This document shows, piece after piece, positions 40,883 to 48,685 of a stretch of 49,603 nucleotides of DNA. Both the position numbers and the translations under genes were made by a program. Location: positions 1 to 49,603 of the forward strand of contig CAZSUZ010000009.1 of the NCBI GenBank assembly GCA_964610165.1, given 5' to 3'. The notes beneath the pieces were generated by a model. The model searched no databases. It saw only the letters and a program-made list of their open reading frames with translations, and was not told the DNA's origin. Position 1 is the stretch's first letter. Each line of letters opens with the position of its first letter. The stretch comes from MFZZ01 sp964610165 (GTDB lineage Bacteria; Patescibacteriota; Microgenomatia; UBA1406; GWC2-37-13).

Positions 40883-41668
40883 TCAAACAGATGTTCTATT
40901 TGTTGCTTCTTGTCTACTCGCTGCTGCTTGACGTGTCCCAGTGTAACTTTGATTTGTTGATTGAAAAATAGTACCACTGTAAGCTGTTAAATTATTTTGT
41001 TCTATACTATCTATAATATTTAATCCTTGATCACTATCGCAAGGCCAATAACCGACAGGAACGGTAAAAGACCGTTTATTCATTAAGTCAAAAATTTCAC
41101 TAGGGTATATTTGTCTATCAAAATAGACAATATCATTTATGTTTCCACCTATTGTATGGTCTGCCCAATCGTAACCAAATATAAGAGGAGTAGAAGTTGC
41201 GACTGCACTTGCCCATGTAATCGATGATGATTTTGTAGTCATTTGTCTTCCATTAATATAACAACTAGTTGAAACAGAGGAACTAGAATTTCCTTTCCAT
41301 GTTATGGTTATATGATGCCACTTTGTTATGTCAAATCCCAATGGGTAATACCATCTATCTGCTGTAAACGCATCTACATCTTGTAAACAGATAACATTTC
41401 TGCCACTAACCCTATCTTTAACAATTCTATATCCGTCTGTTGAAAGAGAACCCAATGTTATTATTTGTCTATAAACATCATCGTCTGCATCAAACTTAAT
41501 CCAAAAAGCCCAAGCATAAGATCCAGTTTTAGAAAAAGAAATATTAGTTGGATTGTTTATTTGAGCATGTCCTCCTCCACTGATAGGAAACATATAACTA
41601 CCAGCCCATGTTTTACTGGTTGGTTTTCTAAATGATGGGGTTGATACAAGAGGTGGTGAATATGCCAT
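40883..41668 (-). CDS. LamG-domain receptor-binding-type protein (261 aa)
   Basis: The protein is one LamG-like sandwich: FSKTGSYAWAFWIKFDADDDVYRQII, WHHITITWKGNSS, CYINGRQMT and IVYFDRQIYPSEIFDL follow the usual strand order. The N-terminus is proline-rich (PPLVSTPSFRKPTSK). It lies one base from the glycoside-hydrolase-like tail protein, so the two are co-transcribed. Ligand unknown; a host surface sugar is likely. Confidence 0.75.
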   Translation of the reverse strand: MAYSPPLVSTPSFRKPTSKTWAGSYMFPISGGGHAQINNPTNISFSKTGSYAWAFWIKFDADDDVYRQIITLGSLSTDGYRIVKDRVSGRNVICLQDVDAFTADRWYYPLGFDITKWHHITITWKGNSSSSVSTSCYINGRQMTTKSSSITWASAVATSTPLIFGYDWADHTIGGNINDIVYFDRQIYPSEIFDLMNKRSFTVPVGYWPCDSDQGLNIIDSIEQNNLTAYSGTIFQSTNQSYTGTRQAAASRQEATNRTSV

Positions 41669-41669
41669 A

Positions 41670-43784
41670 TTATTGTGCTTTCATTTCAACAAAAGGAGAA
41701 CGCTTTCCCGCTAACTGATAAAAAGATGATCTAATCCCTGCTCCAATATTATTATATGCTGGAAGTTTTTCAGCTAAAATTGCAGGCATTCTGTAAGCAA
41801 AGAAATAATGTGGAATATTTCTATTATGCATGTAAACTCTTCTGTCCATAAGATATATCTTTCTTAGCCGCACATCGTTATTTAAAACCCGCGTTTCTGT
41901 GTCGTCTTCATAATTATTCCATTCAGTTATACTGCTATTATTGCCGTATGCTTGATACAAAACATTAACTTGGTTCTTCCAATGGTTTAAATTTACCGCA
42001 GGACTAGAATCAGAGATACCATAGGCATTAAGACAAACCCTATCTAAATCTCCCTTTCCTTCAAATTCTGGTGTCCAATAATGAATGTGATAATAATTTG
42101 GAAAAACTTCCCAGTTTTGAATAACAGAATAAGTAAGCATCACAGTAATGTTTGGACTAGTAAGCGTCTTAAAATGTGTAGCAAGTCTTCTAATTAAATT
42201 TCTTGTTGTAGTAATTGTATGTTTATAGTTTCCGCCACTGGTTGTAGTATCTGTTCCGCTGTGACTGACCGTATAAGTACTTGTTGTTGGTACGCTTGTA
42301 ATAGTAAAGGTCCCTGCAAGAACCGAGCTCCCCGCTATAACAACCCTATCTCCTATTTCTAAATGGTGATCAAATCCACAGTTAACAGTTACCACGTTTG
42401 AGGCTCTAGAAATACCAGTTACGTTTGATGTACTTATATTGGCATCATGATCCAATTCGTTTGCTACATACCACTCTCCAGTTACACCATTTGATGCATA
42501 AGTATTAATAAGTGTTTGAAACCATTTTATTCGTACGTCTATAATATTGTAAAAATTAGACCAGCCTTGTGGATTGTTCTGTGGGCCTATTCCATACACT
42601 AAATGTAAATTACCAATTTTAGCTATTTCTGTTAGTAGTGTTTCATAAAAATCAAGTCTAGCAACCCAAGAATAATCTGGCATCGCAAACCTAAAGTTTT
42701 TAAAACCCAGTCTCTTAAGATACTCAACATCACTTCTCAATTGTTTTATTGTTTCTGTTGATGGTGTTGTGACATCAATATATCCAGGAAAGCTACTATT
42801 AAACCCAGACTGAAATTCTTGTCCAATATTAATTCCAAATAGATCAAAAAATCCTGGTGATTCTAGTGTTTGAAATGATTGGTTTGCACTATATGATGCT
42901 CCTGCACCACTAATTGCATAGGCACGATAATAATATGTTGTATTAGGTAATAAATCAGCAAAAATATCACTCATTGTGTCACTTCCCGTTTGGACTCTTT
43001 TATTGGTATCTATCGTTGGATTTGTTGAAGTACCCCAGACAAACCCTTTTTCTGCAATCGTTCCACCACCGTCATCCGTTAATATTCCACTAAATTCTGC
43101 CGATGTACTATATATTTGAGTTGCTGCTGAGGCTGTTAATGTAGCTAGTGATGCGGTTAATCCATCAACCCATGTTGCAGCATTTAACAGTGTTGCATCA
43201 TTTTCATTTACTGTTTCGTCGGCAAGAACAGTTGCTGCTCCACCAGTACCTTCATTAAACAAATAATGAGCTACAAGATTATCACTTGCAAATCCTAATT
43301 TAAAATTATCTATAGTTGCATTATGGGTTAATACAATAGATCCAAAACCATTATCCTGTCCTCCTATAAGTAAGCGCGTTGCAAAATCTGCCATCCCAGT
43401 AGGATGAGAACCGCTTTTTGTAACGGTTAGTGCTACTCCGTCCATTTTCATAACAATAGTATCACTAGCAAAATCAGATCCAAGTGTAATAATGAACTCA
43501 AATGTATGATTAGCTCCGTTATAAATTGCAGCGTTATCTATTCTTCCTCTAATATCAGCACCAGATGCTCCCATTCTTACATCCATTTGTGTGTCGCCAC
43601 CACTAGTAGGGTGAGCAGTTATTCGTAATATTGTATTATCATTAGTAGCAGATCCAAATATAGTGCTTTGTGTAGCGGAAGTTGAATTATAATCAAATTT
43701 AATATAAAGACCAGAAGTAAGACTACTTCCAAAGGTACCCAATGTTCCTAAATCAATACGAGCATTTTGTAGTGCATAATCCAT
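41670..43784 (-). CDS. Tail protein with LamG, FN3-like and glycoside-hydrolase TIM-barrel domains (704 aa)
   Basis: Residues about 1-200 are LamG-like, and about 210-305 an FN3/Ig-like domain (SGILTDDGGGTIAEKGFVWG). From about 315 a TIM barrel begins (SDVEYLKRLGFKNFRFAMPDYSW). WYVANELDHD (Glu near 441) fits the acid/base on strand 4 and SSITEWNNYED (Glu near 620) the nucleophile on strand 7, as in clan GH-A enzymes. It may degrade capsular or cell-wall polysaccharide. A short TTSGGNYKHTI insertion lies between. Substrate unknown. Confidence 0.75.
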   Translation of the reverse strand: MDYALQNARIDLGTLGTFGSSLTSGLYIKFDYNSTSATQSTIFGSATNDNTILRITAHPTSGGDTQMDVRMGASGADIRGRIDNAAIYNGANHTFEFIITLGSDFASDTIVMKMDGVALTVTKSGSHPTGMADFATRLLIGGQDNGFGSIVLTHNATIDNFKLGFASDNLVAHYLFNEGTGGAATVLADETVNENDATLLNAATWVDGLTASLATLTASAATQIYSTSAEFSGILTDDGGGTIAEKGFVWGTSTNPTIDTNKRVQTGSDTMSDIFADLLPNTTYYYRAYAISGAGASYSANQSFQTLESPGFFDLFGINIGQEFQSGFNSSFPGYIDVTTPSTETIKQLRSDVEYLKRLGFKNFRFAMPDYSWVARLDFYETLLTEIAKIGNLHLVYGIGPQNNPQGWSNFYNIIDVRIKWFQTLINTYASNGVTGEWYVANELDHDANISTSNVTGISRASNVVTVNCGFDHHLEIGDRVVIAGSSVLAGTFTITSVPTTSTYTVSHSGTDTTTSGGNYKHTITTTRNLIRRLATHFKTLTSPNITVMLTYSVIQNWEVFPNYYHIHYWTPEFEGKGDLDRVCLNAYGISDSSPAVNLNHWKNQVNVLYQAYGNNSSITEWNNYEDDTETRVLNNDVRLRKIYLMDRRVYMHNRNIPHYFFAYRMPAILAEKLPAYNNIGAGIRSSFYQLAGKRSPFVEMKAQ

Positions 43785-43805
43785 AGTTTGAACTTTAAAA
43801 AATAA

Positions 43806-44405
43806 TTATCTATATCTGACAGAAACAGCAGGTATTACGCCTGGACCAAATTGTAGAGTTAATCCAGCATTAAAGATTGCATTTATAGCATATGTTCCTT
43901 GAGGATAACCTGCCGCAAAGGACTGAATAATTTGACCAGCACTTGATGCGTTATTATAAACAGTAAGAGTTGGAGTACTTGCATGGCCAAAAGTAATATT
44001 GTGCCAAAGCCCTGCGGATGCTTTTGCTGTTGTATATCCAGACGCTAAAGAGACAAAGGTATTTGTAAATTGCATTTCTGTTTTTAGAATATCATTAACC
44101 AAATCTTCACCAGAAATAGTTGTTCCAAGTGTTACCTTAAGATTGTCATCTGCATCTAAATTGTCTACTTCATAAAATATTTGCAAATCATCTGCATCTG
44201 CCATTGATGTTGTGTTATATTCCAGCGTCAATACATTTGTTGCAGCAGTACCGCCTTTTGTTGCATCGGCAAAACTATAAATAATTATCCCATCAGTTAT
44301 ATTTGTAACAAGTAAAATTTGCTCTAAATTAATAGATGCATAATCATCAAACGTGACTGTTTGTGCTGATGCATCAAATGTGTAATTTGTTATTATTCTT
44401 TTCAT
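43806..44405 (-). CDS. Virion structural protein, probably tail-fibre related (199 aa)
   Basis: The beta-rich chain includes MKRIITNYTFDASAQTVTF, ASINLEQILLVTNITDGIIIY and YNTTSMADADDLQIFYE, motifs found in phage proteins encoded before tail fibres. It then has AGLWHNITFGHASTPTLTVYN, which may bind the fibre. It lies four bases from the next upstream gene. Function is inferred from neighbours. Confidence 0.6.
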   Translation of the reverse strand: MKRIITNYTFDASAQTVTFDDYASINLEQILLVTNITDGIIIYSFADATKGGTAATNVLTLEYNTTSMADADDLQIFYEVDNLDADDNLKVTLGTTISGEDLVNDILKTEMQFTNTFVSLASGYTTAKASAGLWHNITFGHASTPTLTVYNNASSAGQIIQSFAAGYPQGTYAINAIFNAGLTLQFGPGVIPAVSVRYR

Positions 44406-44409
44406 AATT

Positions 44410-44604
44410 TTATCCTAATGCAATTGCGTAAATAATAGATGGAGTTACATCGACTTGCTGAAGCAATTTTTCAGAAGACCAAATAACTGTTGTGCTTGGT
44501 GGTAAATCGTCTCGAATAAGATGTATAGGATCATCGTCTGAACTTCTTATTCTATCTATAATAGCTTCACGTTCTACCTGAGCCATATTGTTGAAATCTG
44601 TCAT
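44410..44604 (-). CDS. Small hypothetical protein (64 aa)
   Basis: The ATG at 44604 (MTDFNNMAQVEREAI) has a proper ribosome-binding site, GGAGG, five to nine bases upstream, and is downstream of the U-tract of a cassette hairpin. The product ends KLLQQVDVTPSIIYAIALG. No family was recognised. It is the only cassette-linked gene with an obvious Shine-Dalgarno site. Confidence 0.65.
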   Translation of the reverse strand: MTDFNNMAQVEREAIIDRIRSSDDDPIHLIRDDLPPSTTVIWSSEKLLQQVDVTPSIIYAIALG

Positions 44605-44617
44605 ATTTTTTCCTCCA

Positions 44618-44729
44618 TAAAAAAACACCCACCTTTTTAAAATAAATAAGCTGGGTGTATATTAACTTTTATAATTAAATATACGTATGTGTATGTCTTT
44701 ATAAAACTAGACTAAAATAAAATTGTCAA
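44618..44729 (-). promoter_or_regulatory. Intergenic cassette, copy G
   Basis: TTGACA (44729-44724) and TTAGT (44715-44711) are eight bases apart. A longer AT-rich stretch with ATACGTATGTGTAT-type repeats follows, then an ACACCC/GGGTGT hairpin (44625-44658) and seven Ts. Two bases later the ribosome-binding site of the next gene begins. The small first hairpin is not evident in this copy. Confidence 0.6.
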
Positions 44730-44741
44730 GCCCTTTTTAAA

Positions 44742-45128
44742 TTATAACTTTTCAGGTACACGAAACGCAGGGTATCTTTTAGCAAAATCTCTAAAGAATT
44801 GTTTATCAAATGGTAGCTCCTGAGCCTTGTATTGAGAACGAATCATCATCATTAGATCATAAGGAAAAGATAACAAAAATCTTCTTTCCTGGTCTTGACC
44901 CAATTTAGTCTGAGCATATTTTTTATCTTTTTGTGTTTCTCTGTATTGGTCTACATTTATGCCAATGGCCTTTACATTTTCTGGGCTTCTCTCAGACCAA
45001 ACCTTAACGAGGTCGTCAATAACTTCCCATGGACCTTTTTTGTTACGCTTTTCGATTATCTGCTCTGCCAGCTCAACATCTGCATAATCTCTAATTTTTC
45101 CATTTTCTTGTATTAATATTCTTCCCAT
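44742..45128 (-). CDS. Hypothetical protein downstream of the capsid gene (128 aa)
   Basis: The product is helical and charged, with ADVELAEQIIEKRNKKGPWEVIDDL and a C-terminal FRDFAKRYPAFRVPEKL. Proteins at this place in podovirus genomes are often head-completion or neck proteins, but the sequence is not recognised. A hairpin and U-run lie immediately upstream of its ATG, so its expression depends on readthrough from the capsid transcript. Confidence 0.6.
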   Translation of the reverse strand: MGRILIQENGKIRDYADVELAEQIIEKRNKKGPWEVIDDLVKVWSERSPENVKAIGINVDQYRETQKDKKYAQTKLGQDQERRFLLSFPYDLMMMIRSQYKAQELPFDKQFFRDFAKRYPAFRVPEKL

Positions 45129-45141
45129 AGTAATAAAAATT

Positions 45142-45171
45142 GGCTAAGCGTGTTCGCGCAACCCCTTAGCC
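45142..45171 (-). terminator. Intrinsic terminator after the capsid gene
   Basis: On the minus strand a GGCTAAG/CTTAGCC stem (45171-45165 with 45148-45142) is followed by AATTTTTATT. It lies seven bases before the next start, so transcription into the 128-residue gene must pass it. Confidence 0.65.
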
Positions 45172-45186
45172 GTGCCTTCGATTCTA

Positions 45187-45224
45187 GGAGTAATAAGAGA
45201 AGGGTTCTTATGGTTTTATACTCC
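45187..45224 (-). other. Imperfect hairpin between capsid stop and terminator
   Basis: GGAGTA pairs with TACTCC at the ends (45224-45219 and 45192-45187) and ATAAGA pairs with TCTTAT inside. No U-run follows. It may stabilise the 3' end of the capsid message. Confidence 0.45.
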
Positions 45225-45250
45225 GTCAGCCGCAACATTTAAGCGTCAGA

Positions 45251-46846
45251 TCAGCCGTTTAAGTTGTAACCTGTTCTCTTGACGTTAGCTTTTTCTTCTA
45301 GCACTTCAAGAGTAAATTCAGTTACCCAGTGTCCACGATCAGCATCTCCAATTTTTGCTAACTCTTCAAACATAGGTTTGTCAAGGTAAGCAACTTGGTG
45401 CATGTCTTCTCTAAGACCATAAACAGTTGTTGTACCAGCTGTATTTCGTACGTCTCTGTGGTGCATGATTCGGTGTGAACCAACAGCAGAGTCATAAACG
45501 AGAATATCTTTAGTCAATCTCTTTTCAGTTGCATCAATGTATCGAGTTGAATTTCCTCCGAATCCAGCAATTGCTTGCTTGATTTTTACGGTACATAGTA
45601 CCATATCGAAGATTTTATCTGCTCGTACTGCAAGGTAAGCATCAGCTGTCATGTCATTAAGTTCTAGTTCTGAAAACGATGTTCCAGAATTTCGAGCTGT
45701 TACAACAGAGGTGATAAATGGATCGATTCCGTTCATCTGTCTTGCGACACCTGAAGCACCTGAAGCTTTAACAGCGTTAAGAATAGAATATTCCATCTTC
45801 ATCTTCATCTGTCTCAAAGCATCAGCCTTTTGAAAAGCGTATGGATCTCCCATAGCTGCTACATTTACTCGTCTTTCAGTTCGGGAAACTTGAATAGGCT
45901 GCTTAATGATCTGTGTGATGTTGTTTGTTCTTGATGGTTGTGTCAAGTCTCCGAATGTTGTGTCAGCACCTTCTGCGTCAGCAGAAACTGTTGTTGGTCG
46001 AGCAATATTATACTTCAACCATTCGTGCAAAGTTCCCTTTGCTGTACTTGTACCAAAAAGAGTCATCAATGGTGTTTCGTCTGGTGAGACGTCTCCAATA
46101 AGATCAAGAAGATCTTCTCTTCTAGCTCCGTCCTGATATGTAATTACATTGTTGTTACAATCTAAATAAAATTTAGATGGTCTAGATATTTCTACTAGAC
46201 ACTCATATTTTCATATGAGATCGGACTATATCATGCTTCCAGTTGGAAGTTGAAACGTGTAGTCTCTGAGGTTATTTTTCCTCTGTGTTCTGCGTTTTTT
46301 TCTTTTAGCAAATCTCTAAAAGCTTGTGTCTTTAATGAATTTTCTTTATACCCTCTCCCCTTTGGAAGTGAGAGTTTATAGTTGCAAAAATCATTTAAGA
46401 TTTGAATTCTTTCTTGTTTTCCAAAAGGAAAATTTAAAAGTAAATCCGTTAACCGCTTTACACGTTTGACACCTATTATTTCTACTCTATAGCATGGTCT
46501 ATTTTCTTTTCCATGAATTTTAGGTTCATAAAAATAAAATGCTATATTGTTTCTTTTAAAAATATTTATTATTAATTGAATAATTTCTGGATTTGAATTG
46601 TAAATACCAATCTTCGGAGTATAAATAACACCATTTTTAGATGCATATTTTCTCCCTAATTGACATGAACCTTCCCCATCTATCATTCCTAATAAATACC
46701 CGATATCAAAGAAAAATCTTACCTGCTGATTGTCAATTGTTACATCCTTTACATTGTTCCCTAATAAGGCGTAAAGGCCCTTATGATTTTCCAGCATATA
46801 GTTTCATTTTGAGGGGACTAGTCTCAAACGATAATCCCCAAGCCAT
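45251..46846 (-). CDS. Major capsid protein, SU10-like family; gene interrupted by a group I intron
   Basis: The gene consists of exon 1 (46846-46834, 13 bases, ATG GCT TGG GGA T) and exon 2 (46146-45251, 896 bases), which join in frame to give 302 residues beginning MAWGLITYQDGARREDL. Exon 2 alone has no suitable start for its first 30 residues. The protein follows the SU10/DUF5309 capsid pattern: LLDLIGDVSPDETPL, IARPTTVSADAEGADTTFGD, RRVNVAAMGDPYAFQKADAL, then a helix MKMKMEYSILNAV and a beta-rich C-terminal domain. A strong ribosome-binding site (GGAGGTGA) precedes exon 1. It forms the shell of the head, after portal and scaffold in gene order. Confidence 0.9.
46147..46833 (-). mobile_element. 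Group I intron in the capsid gene
   Basis: The exon end GGGGAT pairs with the internal guide GTCCCC, with the U-G wobble at the 5' splice site; two more pairs extend P1. Core segments follow in order: P (TATATGCTGGAAA, 46800-46788), Q (AATCAGCAGGTAAG, 46731-46718), R (CCTCAGAGACTACACG, 46271-46256) and S (ATGATATAGTCC, 46234-46223). P8 is CTTCC/GGAAG (46249-46236) and P9 is CTCATAT-GAAA-ATATGAG (46219-46202). The intron ends with G at 46147, leaving TAATTA in frame. It is 687 bases and carries a homing endonuclease gene. Confidence 0.93.
46231..46797 (-). CDS. Intron-encoded LAGLIDADG homing endonuclease
   Basis: The 188-residue product has one LAGLIDADG motif, YLLGMIDGEGS (about 33-43), followed by a single-domain fold (KIGIYNSNPEIIQLIINIF and LLLNFPFGKQERIQIL), so it would act as a homodimer. 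It would cut intronless capsid genes near the insertion site. The ATG at 46797 lies inside the P4 strand, and the TGA stop lies inside the S (P7) element, so most of the coding region is shared with catalytic RNA. No ribosome-binding site is obvious. Confidence 0.9.
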   Translation of the reverse strand: MLENHKGLYALLGNNVKDVTIDNQQVRFFFDIGYLLGMIDGEGSCQLGRKYASKNGVIYTPKIGIYNSNPEIIQLIINIFKRNNIAFYFYEPKIHGKENRPCYRVEIIGVKRVKRLTDLLLNFPFGKQERIQILNDFCNYKLSLPKGRGYKENSLKTQAFRDLLKEKNAEHRGKITSETTRFNFQLEA

Positions 46847-46881
46847 ATTTCTAATTTCACCTCCTTAGTGTTCTAGGCAAA

Positions 46882-46944
46882 CCCCGCATTTATTCATTAA
46901 TGCATAAACACGGGGCTAATGCGGGAACCTTCCCTGTGTTTATG
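46882..46944 (-). promoter_or_regulatory. Capsid-gene leader with two competing hairpins
   Basis: CCCCGTGTTTAT (46915-46904) can pair either with ATAAATGCGGGG (46893-46882) further downstream or with CATAAACACAGGG (46944-46932) upstream. Both stems are about 12 bases with one or two imperfections, and they exclude each other. The second partner overlaps the scaffold's last codons. This could adjust capsid expression relative to scaffold. No U-run follows, so it is not a simple terminator. Confidence 0.5.
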
Positions 46945-47788
46945 ACGCGTCAGCGTCTGAACTAGTGTGTGGAATATTCATCAATCTTCGTGCCAAAGCA
47001 TTTTGATCACCCATTCTTGTTCTTACTCGTAACTCTCTCATTTCTTCTGTATCGGCCATTGCCTCTCTTGCTTGTTGTGGTTGTGACTGTGCTTGTGCAG
47101 CTGCTTGCTGCTTCATGCCATCGTCTCCCTTTGGTTCTTCTTTTGGTGTATCTGTTGCTTTTGGTTGAAATACTGAATATTTCGAACGGACCATATCCCC
47201 TGCTTCTTTAAAACTAAGTGGTCTTCCTCCGTAATCTTCCATGTTGTACATAGAATCAATAAGGACTCCTCTCACTTGCTTATTAAAGTCTGCATCGAAC
47301 TTTTGACCTGATGGGTCTAGTTCTGGATGTGCCGCATACGCTTCTTTGTTTTGTTTTTCTATTTCTCGTTGTTCAGATGTTTGAATGTAACTTTGGATGA
47401 TTTCCTCTGCTCGTGATGCTTTTTGGTTAATATCACTTATTTGTTGTCTTAACTTTGCATCATTTAGATAAGATTCTCCTGTTACTGGGTCAATTTCCAC
47501 AAAATCTTGTGGGTTAATCTGTGAGCTTGCTTGTGGAGTTTTTGGTTGCTGAATTGGTTCAAATACTCGATTTGAATTTCTTCTAGCATCCATACTCTTT
47601 TTGTACTGCTCGTTTTCCTCAAACAATCTTCTATTACTTTCTAATAGTTTTTCGAACTGTTCTCTTGTTTTGTCTCTGGCATCATTTCCAAGATCTGCTG
47701 GTTGTGCTGGCACTTGAGGCTGCACTACTGGCTGAACTGGTTGTTGCTGATTGACATCAGGAACAGCTCCTTCGTTTTGTACTGTCAT
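46940..47788 (-). CDS. Scaffold protein (282 aa)
   Basis: The ATG at 47788 (MTVQNEGAVPDVNQQQ) follows AAAAGGAGGTGAAAAAT, an excellent ribosome-binding site; the earlier GTG in frame is inside it. The chain is Gln/Pro-rich at the N-terminus, then a long charged coiled coil (FEKLLESNRRLFEENEQYKKSMD and KASRAEEIIQSYIQTSEQ), and a short acidic end. Scaffold proteins between portal and capsid genes have this composition. It would guide capsid assembly and leave the head. Confidence 0.8.
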   Translation of the reverse strand: MTVQNEGAVPDVNQQQPVQPVVQPQVPAQPADLGNDARDKTREQFEKLLESNRRLFEENEQYKKSMDARRNSNRVFEPIQQPKTPQASSQINPQDFVEIDPVTGESYLNDAKLRQQISDINQKASRAEEIIQSYIQTSEQREIEKQNKEAYAAHPELDPSGQKFDADFNKQVRGVLIDSMYNMEDYGGRPLSFKEAGDMVRSKYSVFQPKATDTPKEEPKGDDGMKQQAAAQAQSQPQQAREAMADTEEMRELRVRTRMGDQNALARRLMNIPHTSSDADAS

Positions 47789-47902
47789 ATTTTTCACCTC
47801 CTTTTACATGCGGAATATTTTTCATGCCCCTCACGCAACGGGACAAATTGGATGTGATAATAAGTATTGATACTCATATTCACTAACTTATATTAAAAGT
47901 GC

Positions 47903-48172
47903 TTAGAATTCGACTTTTGATCCGTTAACAAACAGATCGCCATCCCGAATATCTAAATGACCAATAAGGCCAAAGTGACACTTGGTGCATTTTGCTCCAC
48001 CAGGCTTCACTTCGAACTTATGTGCGCATTGCTTAAAATCTTTTACCTCTTCTTTTATTAACTGATTATCTTTCCAAAAATCACCAGCTTTCACTTGATA
48101 GAATGAATCGTAAACGTTCCATTCTAAAGCCTTACTATCACTTCTTGGAAGAGGTGGTAGTGTATTAGCCAT
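47903..48172 (-). CDS. Small zinc-binding protein (89 aa)
   Basis: The region FKQCAHKFEVKPGGAKCTKCHFGLIG contains one Cys-x-His and a CxxCH, consistent with one zinc ion, then DIRDGDLFVNGSKVEF. The frame overlaps the preceding micro-gene by eight bases. Similar small proteins occur next to the portal in several podoviruses. Function is unknown. A 105-base gap to the scaffold contains no clear feature beyond AT-rich sequence and the scaffold's ribosome-binding site. Confidence 0.65.
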   Translation of the reverse strand: MANTLPPLPRSDSKALEWNVYDSFYQVKAGDFWKDNQLIKEEVKDFKQCAHKFEVKPGGAKCTKCHFGLIGHLDIRDGDLFVNGSKVEF

Positions 48173-48341
48173 TTTTCTTTTTGAAATAAGTAATTTGTAT
48201 TCTCTTTGCTTGTGTAAACCACTTTGTAAAATTAATCAAAGAATTATCAAGAGCTGTTTTAAGTCCCCACATTTGGAAACTCCACATAAACAAACCAACT
48301 TCATAGTAAAATCCTTTTATTGTTTCAATTATTTTTTTCAT
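48165..48341 (-). CDS. Small basic protein (58 aa)
   Basis: The 58-codon frame overlaps its upstream neighbour by four bases (ATGA) and its downstream one by eight. The product MKKIIETIKGFYYEVGLFMW is aromatic and weakly hydrophobic, then ends in a basic helix (AKRIQITYFKKKNG). No family was recognised. The double overlap supports it as a translated gene. Confidence 0.6.
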   Translation of the reverse strand: MKKIIETIKGFYYEVGLFMWSFQMWGLKTALDNSLINFTKWFTQAKRIQITYFKKKNG

Positions 48342-48676
48342 ACTTTCATTCTTTTAACATCAATCTCTCCATTTTTCTTTTTAGAAAGATATTCTGAACG
48401 ACTAATAGACTGCTTAATCCAGTCGAGCATTTCAGCTGCTGCATTTGCTGCGTGAAACCCATTTAATTCTCTCCATTCCCACTCTTGTTTAGATAGACCA
48501 CCCTTAGCATCAATAGTTCTTGGATCAATCCAACTATGAAAAGCTAATTGTTCATATTTTTTTAATACAATATCAAATCCTGGTGTCTGTGTCATTTCAT
48601 ACAATGCCTGACCTTCTCTTAATTCTTTTTCTTCTTCTTCGTTTAACGCGTTTGTAAATTTTGTTTGATTATCCAT
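48338..48676 (-). CDS. Hypothetical protein near the portal (112 aa)
   Basis: The sequence is charged and helical (LNEEEEKELREGQALYEM, then LKKYEQLAFHSWIDPRT and GFHAANAAAEMLDWIKQSI). The last part recalls small conserved phage proteins encoded beside the portal gene. It may help DNA packaging or portal assembly, but nothing specific is visible. It starts ten bases after the portal stop. Confidence 0.65.
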   Translation of the reverse strand: MDNQTKFTNALNEEEEKELREGQALYEMTQTPGFDIVLKKYEQLAFHSWIDPRTIDAKGGLSKQEWEWRELNGFHAANAAAEMLDWIKQSISRSEYLSKKKNGEIDVKRMKV

Positions 48677-48685
48677 ATGTAGTTA

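Noticed and set aside
45251..46069. Capsid gene as an independent gene starting at the ATG at 46069
   Set aside because: The coding frame continues upstream for 26 conserved-looking codons (YQDGARREDLLDLIGDV) to the intron boundary, and no ribosome-binding site precedes 46069. The spliced model explains the missing N-terminus.
46641..46868. Plus-strand frame across the intron
   Set aside because: It lies antisense to the endonuclease gene and intron core, shows no family features and has no ribosome-binding site.
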